Positions 35,494 to 43,510 of a stretch of 64,000 nt of DNA are shown here, piece after piece. The first letter of the stretch is position 1, and the number at the start of each line of letters is the position of its first letter. A model generated the notes under the pieces. That model was not told the DNA's origin. It ran no database searches and saw nothing but the letters and a program-made list of their open reading frames with translations. Both the position numbers and the translations under genes were made by a program. Source of the stretch: Lysinibacillus sp. FSL M8-0337 (GTDB lineage: Bacteria > Bacillota > Bacilli > Bacillales_A > Planococcaceae); NCBI RefSeq assembly GCF_038593855.1, contig NZ_CP151996.1, forward strand, positions 2,232,001 through 2,296,000. Reading direction: 5' to 3'.

Positions 35494-36327
35494 TTATAAC
35501 TTATAACCTATAGTAAAGATGGAGAGACCTGTCTCGTCAGAATATTTCTTATTTATAATTGTTTGGATGTTATAAAAATTATTGCTTGCTAATATCGCAC
35601 TGACGCTTTCTCCCTGATTTTCATCATGTTCGATTAATACAACGCCATCTTTTTTTAATGCTCTATTCGCAAATAGAGCTGAAGCATTGATAATATCTAG
35701 GCCATCCTGTTCTGCATAGACCGATTCTTCAGGATGATGTACCCCCCATTCAGGAGGTTGCGCCATTTCTTTCGGTACATATGGGGGATTGGATATAACA
35801 ATTTCTGCTTCGACTGGTTTTTGCAGCATTTTATCAAAATATTCTTTGATGTCTCCTTGATATACGGCAACCTTCTCGGCATGATGACGCAAGATGTTTC
35901 GCTTGAGATACTTTGTAGCTAAATCTGATTTTTCTATGCAGACAATGTTTGCATTCGTCATTTGCCAAATTTCTATCCCGATTGCACCCGAACCAGAACA
36001 TAAGTCATATACTAAAGAACTCGGATCAATTGCTTGATTTTCTTTAATCCAATCAACGATCCCCAAACTTTGAATTCTCGGTATAAAGACACCTGTTCCA
36101 ACAACATATCTATTAGAGTTCAGTTCTGCGTAGCCTACTATATGCTCCAACGGAATTCTATTACATCTTTCATGAATGTCTGCCTCAAATTCCTTTACTG
36201 CTTTTGGGTCATCTTGTCCCGCTTCTGTAAAATTATATTGATTGTATATTTTTTCGTAATCTCCCACAGGGTCCCATACTCCTGCGCTTTTTAAAAGGTT
36301 AATATAATCCTCTTTTGTCTTCATCAT
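35494..36327 (-). CDS. NPPY-type SAM methyltransferase (HemK/PrmC-like), possible aniline N-methylase
   Basis: 277 residues. An N-terminal helical region (about 1-75) precedes a Rossmann SAM domain with VYDLCSGSGAIGIEIWQ (motif I, about residue 105) and ISNPPYVPKEMA (motif IV). The NPPY motif is used by enzymes that methylate a planar NH2 group, such as glutamine side chains or adenine N6. HIVGYAELNSNRYVVGTGVF also matches the HemK/PrmC family. Its place in a 4-aminophenylalanine-type operon suggests methylation of the aromatic amine, as PapM does in pristinamycin biosynthesis. That is inference; it could be a protein methyltransferase. It overlaps the oxidase gene by four bases. Confidence 0.8.
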   Translation of the reverse strand: MMKTKEDYINLLKSAGVWDPVGDYEKIYNQYNFTEAGQDDPKAVKEFEADIHERCNRIPLEHIVGYAELNSNRYVVGTGVFIPRIQSLGIVDWIKENQAIDPSSLVYDLCSGSGAIGIEIWQMTNANIVCIEKSDLATKYLKRNILRHHAEKVAVYQGDIKEYFDKMLQKPVEAEIVISNPPYVPKEMAQPPEWGVHHPEESVYAEQDGLDIINASALFANRALKKDGVVLIEHDENQGESVSAILASNNFYNIQTIINKKYSDETGLSIFTIGYKL

Positions 36328-37763
36328 TCACTCCACGCATTGTAGTATGTTCTTAGTTGTTCTTTAGAAGATTTAGGATGTGTCAGGTAAAGAGAAAGGA
36401 TTTCAGGTGGTGGAGCAAATTCCTTATGTAGCTCGTCTAAAATTTCTTCAAAACTATGAAGCATTCCTTTTTCTAAAATAGGATGCCAATAAGGTTGCAC
36501 GTCCCAACGATATTCGTAACCAGTGGCGAACATTTCGGATGTTGTTTTAGCAATCAATTCATGTCTTGGTGTATTATAGAGAGGCTTTCGAATTGGATGA
36601 AAATCAGAAAGGTCAATATCGTTTTCAATCCCACTTATTTCGTTAGCTAAGTGTTCAGCGATTAAAGGAGATTGGTGTAACCCGTCTCTATATGTTCCTG
36701 TAGCTAACCAAAGACCATCATATTTAATTTGACCGATTAACGGGAATCCATCAGCTGGTATCGGTCTATTTCCAACTTGAATTTTTTTAATGTCGGCATT
36801 AAAAAGATCTAAGTGTAATTGTTCTACTGCACAATCTAATAAAAATTGTACATCCGATACATAGGCATTTTTCCTTGGAATATCCGATAGTATATTGGTT
36901 GCACCGATGTAAAGCTCTTTCCCATTTCGAGGAACGCAATGTAAACCGCAGGCAAATGCTCTATTTGGCGTTCGAATGACCCTGTTATAATTTTCTATGT
37001 CATCCAATTCTAAAAGTATTGATACACCGTATCCTGAAAACATTGGCGGTATTTTATTTTTCAATTCTAAATCGAAATCTAATAAATCTAACGACTGAAC
37101 CCCTGCAGCGATAATAATATTTTTCGCAAAAATTTTCTGTTCGCTCAGTTCAATCCCACAAACTTGATTGCCTTCTGTAATTACTGATAGTGCATGTTCA
37201 TTGAAAAGGGTCCCTCCAAGATTGTGAATGGCTTTGGAAAGTTTAGCTAATAAAATGTTAGGATCAACTGCATTTTCTTCTGGTATTAGTAATGCTTTAA
37301 GAGGCCTTACTTGTTCATCAGCCTTTAGCCATACGTGGTTATCTGGATCAATTATTTCATAGCGTTCCGAATTTTCTTTCAGCGCTTGTTCGATTTGCAT
37401 AAAGTTTACAGAATCTACATCGCTTGTTCCTGCCGTGTTAAGGATTACTTCCGTTCCGTTGGCAATGATTACTTCTCTTTCATCACCTGAATCTTTCGTC
37501 AGTTTGGATAACCAACCTTCCCACATATTTTTAGCTTTAATATCCATTAATAATTTTTTTCGACCGAATTCACTTTTCATTAGACTTTCAGTCACTTCTC
37601 CATAACAGCCATTCATCGCGCCAGCAGCTATAGATGCTGCTGATTCACGTGCTTCCTTCCCTACAAGTGCAACCTTTTGACCTCTAGAGGAAAGTTCATA
37701 TGCGATAGAAGATCCTATTGCTCCATTCCCTACAATAATCGTATCGAAATTAATATTGCTCAT
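36324..37763 (-). CDS. FAD-dependent oxidoreductase (DAO/glycine oxidase-like)
   Basis: 479 residues from the ATG at 37763 (GGAGG eight bases upstream). The FAD dinucleotide motif is IIVGNGAIGSSIAYELSSRG near the N-terminus. Further DAO family features are ASIAAGAMNGC, IIIAAGVQSL and the C-terminal LIGQIKYDGLWLATGTYRDG. These enzymes oxidise C-N bonds of amines or amino acids with FAD, usually giving an imine and hydrogen peroxide. It is first in the biosynthetic operon, downstream of the candidate ComA-controlled promoter. It could act on the amino acid or the decarboxylated amine. It is longer than usual glycine oxidases (about 370). Confidence 0.88.
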   Translation of the reverse strand: MSNINFDTIIVGNGAIGSSIAYELSSRGQKVALVGKEARESAASIAAGAMNGCYGEVTESLMKSEFGRKKLLMDIKAKNMWEGWLSKLTKDSGDEREVIIANGTEVILNTAGTSDVDSVNFMQIEQALKENSERYEIIDPDNHVWLKADEQVRPLKALLIPEENAVDPNILLAKLSKAIHNLGGTLFNEHALSVITEGNQVCGIELSEQKIFAKNIIIAAGVQSLDLLDFDLELKNKIPPMFSGYGVSILLELDDIENYNRVIRTPNRAFACGLHCVPRNGKELYIGATNILSDIPRKNAYVSDVQFLLDCAVEQLHLDLFNADIKKIQVGNRPIPADGFPLIGQIKYDGLWLATGTYRDGLHQSPLIAEHLANEISGIENDIDLSDFHPIRKPLYNTPRHELIAKTTSEMFATGYEYRWDVQPYWHPILEKGMLHSFEEILDELHKEFAPPPEILSLYLTHPKSSKEQLRTYYNAWSE

Positions 37764-37882
37764 TATATAAGCCTCCAATGAAATTCAATTTTTTTGATGC
37801 ACAGCAAATCATGAAACTACTTACTAAGATTTCTTAAAGTCTAGAAATCACTTAATTTACCGGTATTAAAATCATTCTGACA

Positions 37883-37943
37883 TTTAAATCTTCACATATT
37901 TTCTGTTGCAATTCACCGAAAACCCCATTTCGGTATACCGAAA
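37883..37943 (-). promoter_or_regulatory. Candidate ComA box and promoter for the biosynthetic operon
   Basis: TTTCGG-TATA-CCGAAA (37928-37943) has the 6-4-6 symmetry of the Bacillus ComA site TTGCGG-N4-CCGCAA. A third half-site CCGAAA lies at 37916-37921, twelve bases on. Immediately downstream on the minus strand are TTGCAA (37911-37906), a 17-base spacer and TTTAAA (37888-37883). The activator site would thus abut the -35 box of a promoter pointing at the FAD oxidase gene. Confidence 0.6.
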
Positions 37944-38070
37944 ATAATTTGAAAAAGCCGATAAATCCATTCAGTTTGGCAGCGATAATGCGGACGAAAA
38001 AGCGTATTAAAACCTTTATTCAAACGATATTTATAGTTCCTAATTTTACAATGTTTAGGACATATTTTAA

Positions 38071-38076
38071 TATAAT
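38071..38076 (+). promoter_or_regulatory. Possible -10 box for comQ
   Basis: TATAAT about 40 bases before the comQ start. The best upstream match (TTTACA at 38045) is 20 bases away, so the -35 is poor. Confidence 0.35.
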
Positions 38077-38116
38077 GTTAATATGTGGTATTATTTACGG
38101 GATGGTGGTGTTATAG

Positions 38117-39034
38117 ATGAGTTTAAATGTTAATAATCGATTGTATTCAACTATGGTAGATATTTTAGAGAAGTATGTAACGAATAAGGATATGAAAACG
38201 CAGTTATATGAATTTATCGACTTTAAAAAAGATGAAGGCTATTTATTTGGAGAGTTAGTCATACTCCATTATGTGATTTATAACAATAAACTAGAGAATC
38301 AAATTTTTAAAGTAGCAGCGGCAATTGAACTTCTTATTTTATCATTTGATATTTTAGATGATATTGAAGACCAAGATAATTTTTCATCGCCTTGGGTTCA
38401 ACACCAAAATTTATCGTTAAATATTTCAAGTTACTTACTTTTTTTATGTCAGTTAATCATTAAAGAATCCGATTTTAAACATAAATATATCGCATTAGAA
38501 CTTGTGGTCACAAAAGCTTTGCGTGCTATTGAAGGACAACATATCGATTTACTAAACAAGATATCTTGTGAAGATCGCTATATGGACATGGTTGTTTTAA
38601 AGTCTGGGTCCTTAACGGAGTTAGCTTGTTTAATAGGAACTGTTCTTGCGAATCCGGATAAAGCAACTGAAGTTCAATTTTACGGTAGTCACATCGGGGT
38701 AATCGGTCAAATTCAAAATGATATGGAAGGTATGAAACGTTGGGATGGAAAAAATGATTTGCTAAATAAAAAATGGACTTTACCCATTTTATATTTATTA
38801 GCCGTGGAACAAAATCATCCAGTGATAGAAAAAATCCAAAACTATTACAACGGTAAAATAGAAAAACACGAAATATTGAAGCTATTTAAAGTGATCGATT
38901 CACTTTTAGAAGAAACAGGTGCTTTTCTTTATTCAAAAGTCACCCAACAACTGTATCGGAACAAGGCTGAATCCAGCATTATGTCATTATCAATTAATAA
39001 AAAATATAAAGAAGCACTACTTAAATACATTTAA
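38117..39034 (+). CDS. comQ: ComQ isoprenyl transferase
   Basis: 305 residues of the trans-isoprenyl diphosphate synthase fold. The first aspartate-rich motif is SFDILDDIEDQDN (about residue 78), the second region GQIQNDMEG is reduced, as is usual in ComQ. The basic, short sequence and position directly before comX identify it. ComQ cleaves and attaches an isoprenyl group (farnesyl or geranyl) to a tryptophan of ComX. GGTGG lies eight bases before the ATG. 14 bases separate it from comX. Confidence 0.92.
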   Translation: MSLNVNNRLYSTMVDILEKYVTNKDMKTQLYEFIDFKKDEGYLFGELVILHYVIYNNKLENQIFKVAAAIELLILSFDILDDIEDQDNFSSPWVQHQNLSLNISSYLLFLCQLIIKESDFKHKYIALELVVTKALRAIEGQHIDLLNKISCEDRYMDMVVLKSGSLTELACLIGTVLANPDKATEVQFYGSHIGVIGQIQNDMEGMKRWDGKNDLLNKKWTLPILYLLAVEQNHPVIEKIQNYYNGKIEKHEILKLFKVIDSLLEETGAFLYSKVTQQLYRNKAESSIMSLSINKKYKEALLKYI

Positions 39035-39048
39035 AAGGAGATCTTCAT

Positions 39049-39210
39049 ATGAAAAACATCATTCACTATCTAATGAAAGACACTGAAGTATTACATCTCT
39101 TAAAACACAATAAAATTTGTATTATAGGTATTTCTCCAGAAGAGAATAAGGCTCTTATAGACGTTGTCTTAAATAAAAAACCGCAGTTGCAAGCATATTA
39201 TTGGAAATAA
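39049..39210 (+). CDS. comX: ComX pheromone precursor
   Basis: 53 residues, opening MKNIIHYLMKDTEVLHLLKH and ending QLQAYYWK. AAAAGGAG precedes the ATG. The N-terminal pattern (hydrophobic, then NKICIIGIS) matches B. subtilis ComX, where NKEACLIGFD occupies the same place. The tryptophan at position 52, second to last, is the expected isoprenylation site. The mature pheromone would be a short C-terminal peptide, possibly starting around residues 44-47. Downstream of comQ, as in all known com loci; no separate peptidase gene is seen. Confidence 0.9.
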   Translation: MKNIIHYLMKDTEVLHLLKHNKICIIGISPEENKALIDVVLNKKPQLQAYYWK

Positions 39211-39558
39211 ATTCAAATTAATATTATAAAACAATGGGACTATCACCTCGATAAGCAGAAAAGGAACACGATTCTACCTGTAGCTAGTCTTCTCGCATTT
39301 TTCTCGAAAAAATGTATGAGCAAACGAAAAAAGTAAGTTGAATACATCACAACTATACACACACCATCCCTGCCAATGGCTTTTGAAAGGAAAGACACCT
39401 CATAAATAAATTAAGGGTTAGACTCTTCATTTATTTGTAATGGCAACAAAACGGAATATGCTAAATCTTATTTTCTACGTCCATTTTCATAATCGCTAAT
39501 GCCCTCTACCTTAATATGTCACTCCTATGGATTGTCACTTACTTCTAAGGAGGAAATA
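39211..39558 (+). other. Unusually long comX-comP spacer
   Basis: 348 bases. A weak hairpin (ATAAATAAAT pairs with ATTTATTT, 39401-39437) lies in the middle and could act as a partial terminator. I see no convincing gene. Confidence 0.4.
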
Positions 39559-41856
39559 ATGAAAAAGCAAAAATTTATTTGGATGGGGATCCCCATTTTT
39601 ATTACTACACTATTAATCATTTATTTTTTTTACCTGACAATGAAATATCCTTTAATTGGAATAGAGGTAGTAAATAAAGATAAACATTACTTTGTAGATA
39701 CCATTTATGAAAACTCATGGGGAATAAACCAAAATATCCAACCAGGTGACCAAATCTTAAAAGTCAACAACGCTCATCCTTCACTTCATCACTCTATCGT
39801 TTATTTCCAACGTATAGAGTTAGCGGATTCTCTAACTATCCTTAATGCTGCCAATGAAACGGTTTCATTTATCGTTGAAAACGGAAATAAAAGTTTAATG
39901 CTTGAGATACAACTCTTCGTTAAAATTTTATCTGTCATCATTGCGATTGCGCTAGCAATCATCTTGAATACTCGACATTCTGAAAAAAGTTCATCACAGG
40001 TTCTCACTTATTTTTTATTAACGATTGCGCTTTGTTATAGTAGCGCCCCGATTTCTGCAAGAGGTGATGTAATCGGACGTAGCATCAATACTATAACGCT
40101 TCCAATATTCGTTATTTTATTTATACATTTCTTATATTTACATTTCTCTTATTCTAAACTTCCATTCATTAAAAGCTGTTATCTTAAAGCATTATACCTT
40201 CTATACTTTCTTATTATGGCCATATCATTTGTCTCGTTTGTCAATAAAGACCTAGAAATTTCTAGCACAACTATTCAATTAAAATTTTTTTCATCTTTAA
40301 TATTTTTCTTACTATTTTTACTTATAAGGTACTATTATATTAACCATGAACCTAATGTACGAATAAAACTAAAAATCATGTTTTCAGGTTATTTTATTGC
40401 CTTCTCACCATTTATATTATTTTATGCACTACCTATTATTTTCCATGGTAGTTATATCATTTCTGCTGAAATAACAGGAATTTTCATCTTTATCATTCCT
40501 ATTATTCTAGTTTATCTGCAATTGACCTATGAATTAATTGATATTGACTTCTTTTTAAATAAGATTAAATACTTTACGTTATTATCTTTACCATTTTCTA
40601 TACTAACGACATTAATAATAAGTTTTATGACTGAAGTACATCTATTATCGATTGAAATTCTCATACTGGGTATCTTTATATTTTATCTTTCTTGCATCTT
40701 GCTCTATATCAAAGATTATTTAGACTATAAATTAAATCCCCATTTATTTTCTAAAAATAATCGATTAGACATTAGTTTATATGGCTTTTTCCAAAAGGTG
40801 AAATTTGAAACCAATCCTTTTACATTGATTGATGCACTTCAAAAACAAATTAAAGATGTACTTTCGGTTGATAACTTAAACTATATCCAAATTGAAAAAA
40901 GACCCGCAGTAGACAATTGGACTGTTAAATCTGCTCACAAAAGCCTTGCGTATCATGCCATTCAAAAAATTAATTGGGCGCAGTATTCAAATGGTTCCTT
41001 GCTTAAAGTACATAAAGGCTTCGCAACGGTTATTGGTAGCAACGGCATTAGCAAAGAAATTATCTATTTTGAACAAAAGAAAAATAATGCAAAACTGAAT
41101 CCACAAGAAAAGGCATGGCTAGAGTCGATATGTTATTTTTCAAGTATTGTATTAGAAAATAATTACTTAATCGAAGAGTTGAAATGCCAACTCGATTCTT
41201 ATAAAAATAATATTGATGAAGTAATCATGCCCACTTCCTATTCAAAACTACTTATGCATGTGACCGAAAAAGAGCGTATTAATTTATCCATGGATTTACA
41301 TGACAGTGTTTTACAAGGCTTATTACAATTAATAAGAACTATAGAAGGACTTATTAAAAATGCTGAAAAAACATCGTTAAGTAAAGAGTTAGACTGTTTA
41401 AAAGAAGATACGATTGACATAGCTCATCTAGTACGAGAAACATGCATTGAACTTCGTCCTCCCTTTTTGAAAGAAGAAGGACTAGAACAAGCCTTAGGGC
41501 ATTTGATTGAATCAACACGACAACAGTGTGATTTTTCTATTTATTTTGATTATGATGGGAGGCTTGAAGGGCTTTCATATGAATTTGAAATTAATATTTA
41601 TCGAATTGTTCAAGAACTACTCAACAATGCTCGTAAGCATGCGAATGCAAATGAAGTAGAGCTTTCGATATTTTACGATGAAAGCCACATCATTCTACTA
41701 TACGATGATGATGGTGTTGGATTACTCGAGCCATCTGAAATAGATACGAATAAAATCGGTATGTTTAGCATTAAAGAACGTGTTCGGATTTTAAATGGAT
41801 CGATAGAAATTAATTCTTCATTGAACAAAGGACTTCACATTTGCATCATTATTTAA
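39559..41856 (+). CDS. comP: ComP sensor histidine kinase
   Basis: 765 residues from the ATG at 39559 (AAGGAGG seven bases upstream). A first membrane helix (IFITTLLIIYFFYLTM) is followed by an extracellular PDZ-like stretch (NIQPGDQILKVNNAHPS) as in Bacillus ComP. About eight more helices follow, to residue 400. The cytoplasmic part has a HisKA_3 box with the phosphorylated histidine in NLSMDLHDSVLQGLLQ and a HATPase domain (ELLNNARKHANA, DDDGVGL). It should sense isoprenylated ComX outside and phosphorylate ComA. The length matches B. subtilis ComP (about 769). Confidence 0.92.
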   Translation: MKKQKFIWMGIPIFITTLLIIYFFYLTMKYPLIGIEVVNKDKHYFVDTIYENSWGINQNIQPGDQILKVNNAHPSLHHSIVYFQRIELADSLTILNAANETVSFIVENGNKSLMLEIQLFVKILSVIIAIALAIILNTRHSEKSSSQVLTYFLLTIALCYSSAPISARGDVIGRSINTITLPIFVILFIHFLYLHFSYSKLPFIKSCYLKALYLLYFLIMAISFVSFVNKDLEISSTTIQLKFFSSLIFFLLFLLIRYYYINHEPNVRIKLKIMFSGYFIAFSPFILFYALPIIFHGSYIISAEITGIFIFIIPIILVYLQLTYELIDIDFFLNKIKYFTLLSLPFSILTTLIISFMTEVHLLSIEILILGIFIFYLSCILLYIKDYLDYKLNPHLFSKNNRLDISLYGFFQKVKFETNPFTLIDALQKQIKDVLSVDNLNYIQIEKRPAVDNWTVKSAHKSLAYHAIQKINWAQYSNGSLLKVHKGFATVIGSNGISKEIIYFEQKKNNAKLNPQEKAWLESICYFSSIVLENNYLIEELKCQLDSYKNNIDEVIMPTSYSKLLMHVTEKERINLSMDLHDSVLQGLLQLIRTIEGLIKNAEKTSLSKELDCLKEDTIDIAHLVRETCIELRPPFLKEEGLEQALGHLIESTRQQCDFSIYFDYDGRLEGLSYEFEINIYRIVQELLNNARKHANANEVELSIFYDESHIILLYDDDGVGLLEPSEIDTNKIGMFSIKERVRILNGSIEINSSLNKGLHICIII

Positions 41857-41872
41857 AATAGAGGTGAAATTT

Positions 41873-42529
41873 TTGATTAGAGTTTTAATTGTGGACGATC
41901 ATCCTGCGGTACGAACGGGTACAAAAACTATTTTAGAAACGGCAGGTATGGAAGTAACGATAATAAAAAATATCGATGAAATTATCCAAGCTGCCTCTAA
42001 CCCATCATTCGATATTTTTCTTGTAGATTTGTATATGCCTGACATTAATGGATTGGAGCTGTCTAAAAGAATTTTACAAGTAAATCCCGAGGCAAAAATT
42101 GTCATTTACACAGGTTTTGATATTAATACACATTTTGATTTATTAATTAATGCAGGTATCTCTGGTTTTGTAAGCAAAATGTCCAGCTCTGAACAACTCG
42201 TAAATGCTATTTATTGTGCATTGAATGAAGAAGTAATTATTCCACTATCTTTATTGCGCCAACTCCGAAGAAATTCGATTTCTGCTAATAATAATTTTGA
42301 AGAAAACAGTATTATCACGCTTTCGAATAAAGAACAAAATATTCTTGAGCTTATTTCGAAAGGATACACCAATAAAATGATTGCGGAAGAATTATATGTC
42401 AGCCAACGTACAATCGAATATAGTTTAACTAAAATTTTTTCAAAATTAAAAGCAAATTCTAGAATTGAAGCACTACAAATAGCTCAAAAATACGGCTTAA
42501 TCTCTAATCTATTTATTCCGGATAGCTAA
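41873..42529 (+). CDS. comA: ComA response regulator (NarL/LuxR family)
   Basis: 218 residues from the TTG at 41873, which has GAGGTGA seven bases upstream; an in-frame GTG at 41864 overlaps that site. The receiver domain has DDHPAVRTG and the phosphorylated aspartate in FLVDLYMPD. GTKTILET and GLELSKRIL match B. subtilis ComA closely. A LuxR-type helix-turn-helix (NKMIAEELYVSQRTIEYSL) ends the protein. Phosphorylated ComA activates promoters with a TTGCGG-N4-CCGCAA-like site; a variant of that site lies at 37928-37943. Confidence 0.93.
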   Translation: MIRVLIVDDHPAVRTGTKTILETAGMEVTIIKNIDEIIQAASNPSFDIFLVDLYMPDINGLELSKRILQVNPEAKIVIYTGFDINTHFDLLINAGISGFVSKMSSSEQLVNAIYCALNEEVIIPLSLLRQLRRNSISANNNFEENSIITLSNKEQNILELISKGYTNKMIAEELYVSQRTIEYSLTKIFSKLKANSRIEALQIAQKYGLISNLFIPDS

Positions 42530-42570
42530 ATTAAATAGATTTCACCAAATGGAAATTGAAAAGACATGTC

Positions 42571-42624
42571 AAAGGGATACAGGCGGTTTCGTTCAGTTCG
42601 ACTTGCTGCAATATCCCTTTAATT
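42571..42624 (+). terminator. Hairpin after comA
   Basis: AAAGGGATA (42571-42579) pairs with TATCCCTTT (42612-42620) around a 32-base loop. It is followed only by TAATTG, so termination may be weak. Confidence 0.5.
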
Positions 42625-42668
42625 GTAGAGTTGTAGCATGTGAATTGACGTAAAAAGGAGGATGTAAG

Positions 42669-43226
42669 TTGAGTAGACCTGAAATGTATGTCAGTTTAGT
42701 CGTGGGACCGAATTGTGATATGGAATCGTATGCTATTAGATCAGCACTTGAGTATTTTGGCGTAAGAGTAAATATACATTGGATAGGTAGACCCAATGAT
42801 CTGATCGATGTTCTATCTGGTAAAGAACTGGATAATAAAGTAGATTATTTAATTTTAAATTTTCATGGAGATGAAGGTAGATTATGTATGCCTGAACTTG
42901 GTGAGGATGTTTATGAAGGCAATGAGCCTAGAGGTCAATTTTTTGGAGAGCAAGAGATTAAACAATATACGATTATAAAAGATGTGAATGTTATAGGCTC
43001 TGGTTGTACATTAGGCAAAGAACAGCTAGCGAACGCTTTTCTTGCATGTGGTTGTCACTCTTATATAGGTCCTGATGATTACATAGATGGTAATGCTAAT
43101 TTAATGTTCCTTATAACGTTTATGTATGAAATTATAAATAATCATAAAAGTCAAGAGGAAGCTTTTGAAATTGCTAGATCAATTGATGAAGAAACAGCAA
43201 TGTACAAAATGTATATGTCAACGTGA
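42669..43226 (+). CDS. Caspase/CHAT-like small protein
   Basis: 185 residues from a TTG start with AAAGGAGGAT five bases upstream. The core looks like a minimal caspase-type alpha/beta fold. A strand ends in the candidate catalytic histidine (DYLILNFHGDEGRL, about residue 66) and the next conserved strand ends in the candidate cysteine (VNVIGSGCTLG, about residue 113). CHSYIGPDDYIDGNANLMF is a conserved-looking loop after it. No signal peptide or death-type adaptor domain is fused. It may be a protease or a non-catalytic relative. It sits 139 bases after comA on the same strand and ends before a terminator at 43413. Confidence 0.6.
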   Translation: MSRPEMYVSLVVGPNCDMESYAIRSALEYFGVRVNIHWIGRPNDLIDVLSGKELDNKVDYLILNFHGDEGRLCMPELGEDVYEGNEPRGQFFGEQEIKQYTIIKDVNVIGSGCTLGKEQLANAFLACGCHSYIGPDDYIDGNANLMFLITFMYEIINNHKSQEEAFEIARSIDEETAMYKMYMST

Positions 43227-43244
43227 AAACTACATTTATTATAT

Positions 43245-43330
43245 TCATTTCAATTTCAGAGCAACGGCCATCATATAGACCTCATTAGGTAAAATAATAT
43301 CTAAATTACCTTTAGCCAATTGAAGTTGCA
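43245..43330 (-). pseudogene. Possible C-terminal gene remnant
   Basis: On the minus strand a frame reads QLQLAKGNLDIILPNEVY and ends LKLK-stop, preceded by a stop codon and no start. The protein-like composition suggests the tail of a decayed gene; I do not recognise it. Confidence 0.25.
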
Positions 43331-43412
43331 AGTAATATTAATCTTGTAATAAAACCAAAGACGCGCCAAAAAGAACAGTCAAGCATTCACCGCTATCCCC
43401 TTGGCAGATAAA

Positions 43413-43446
43413 CAAAAGGCAACCCCAAAAGAAGTTGCCTTTTTTG
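43413..43446 (+). terminator. Terminator downstream of the caspase-like gene
   Basis: AAAGGCAAC pairs with GTTGCCTTTTTT. Confidence 0.85.
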
Positions 43447-43510
43447 CGTGTAAGCTGTTTAGCATTAACAGAGCTATACTTGGCTTGCTAATGGATTTGA
43501 TAACAGCATG

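Noticed and set aside
37856..37870. A second ComA-like palindrome around TTTACCGGTATTAAA
   Set aside because: The arms do not follow the TTNCGG-N4-CCGNAA spacing, and it lies downstream of the predicted promoter.
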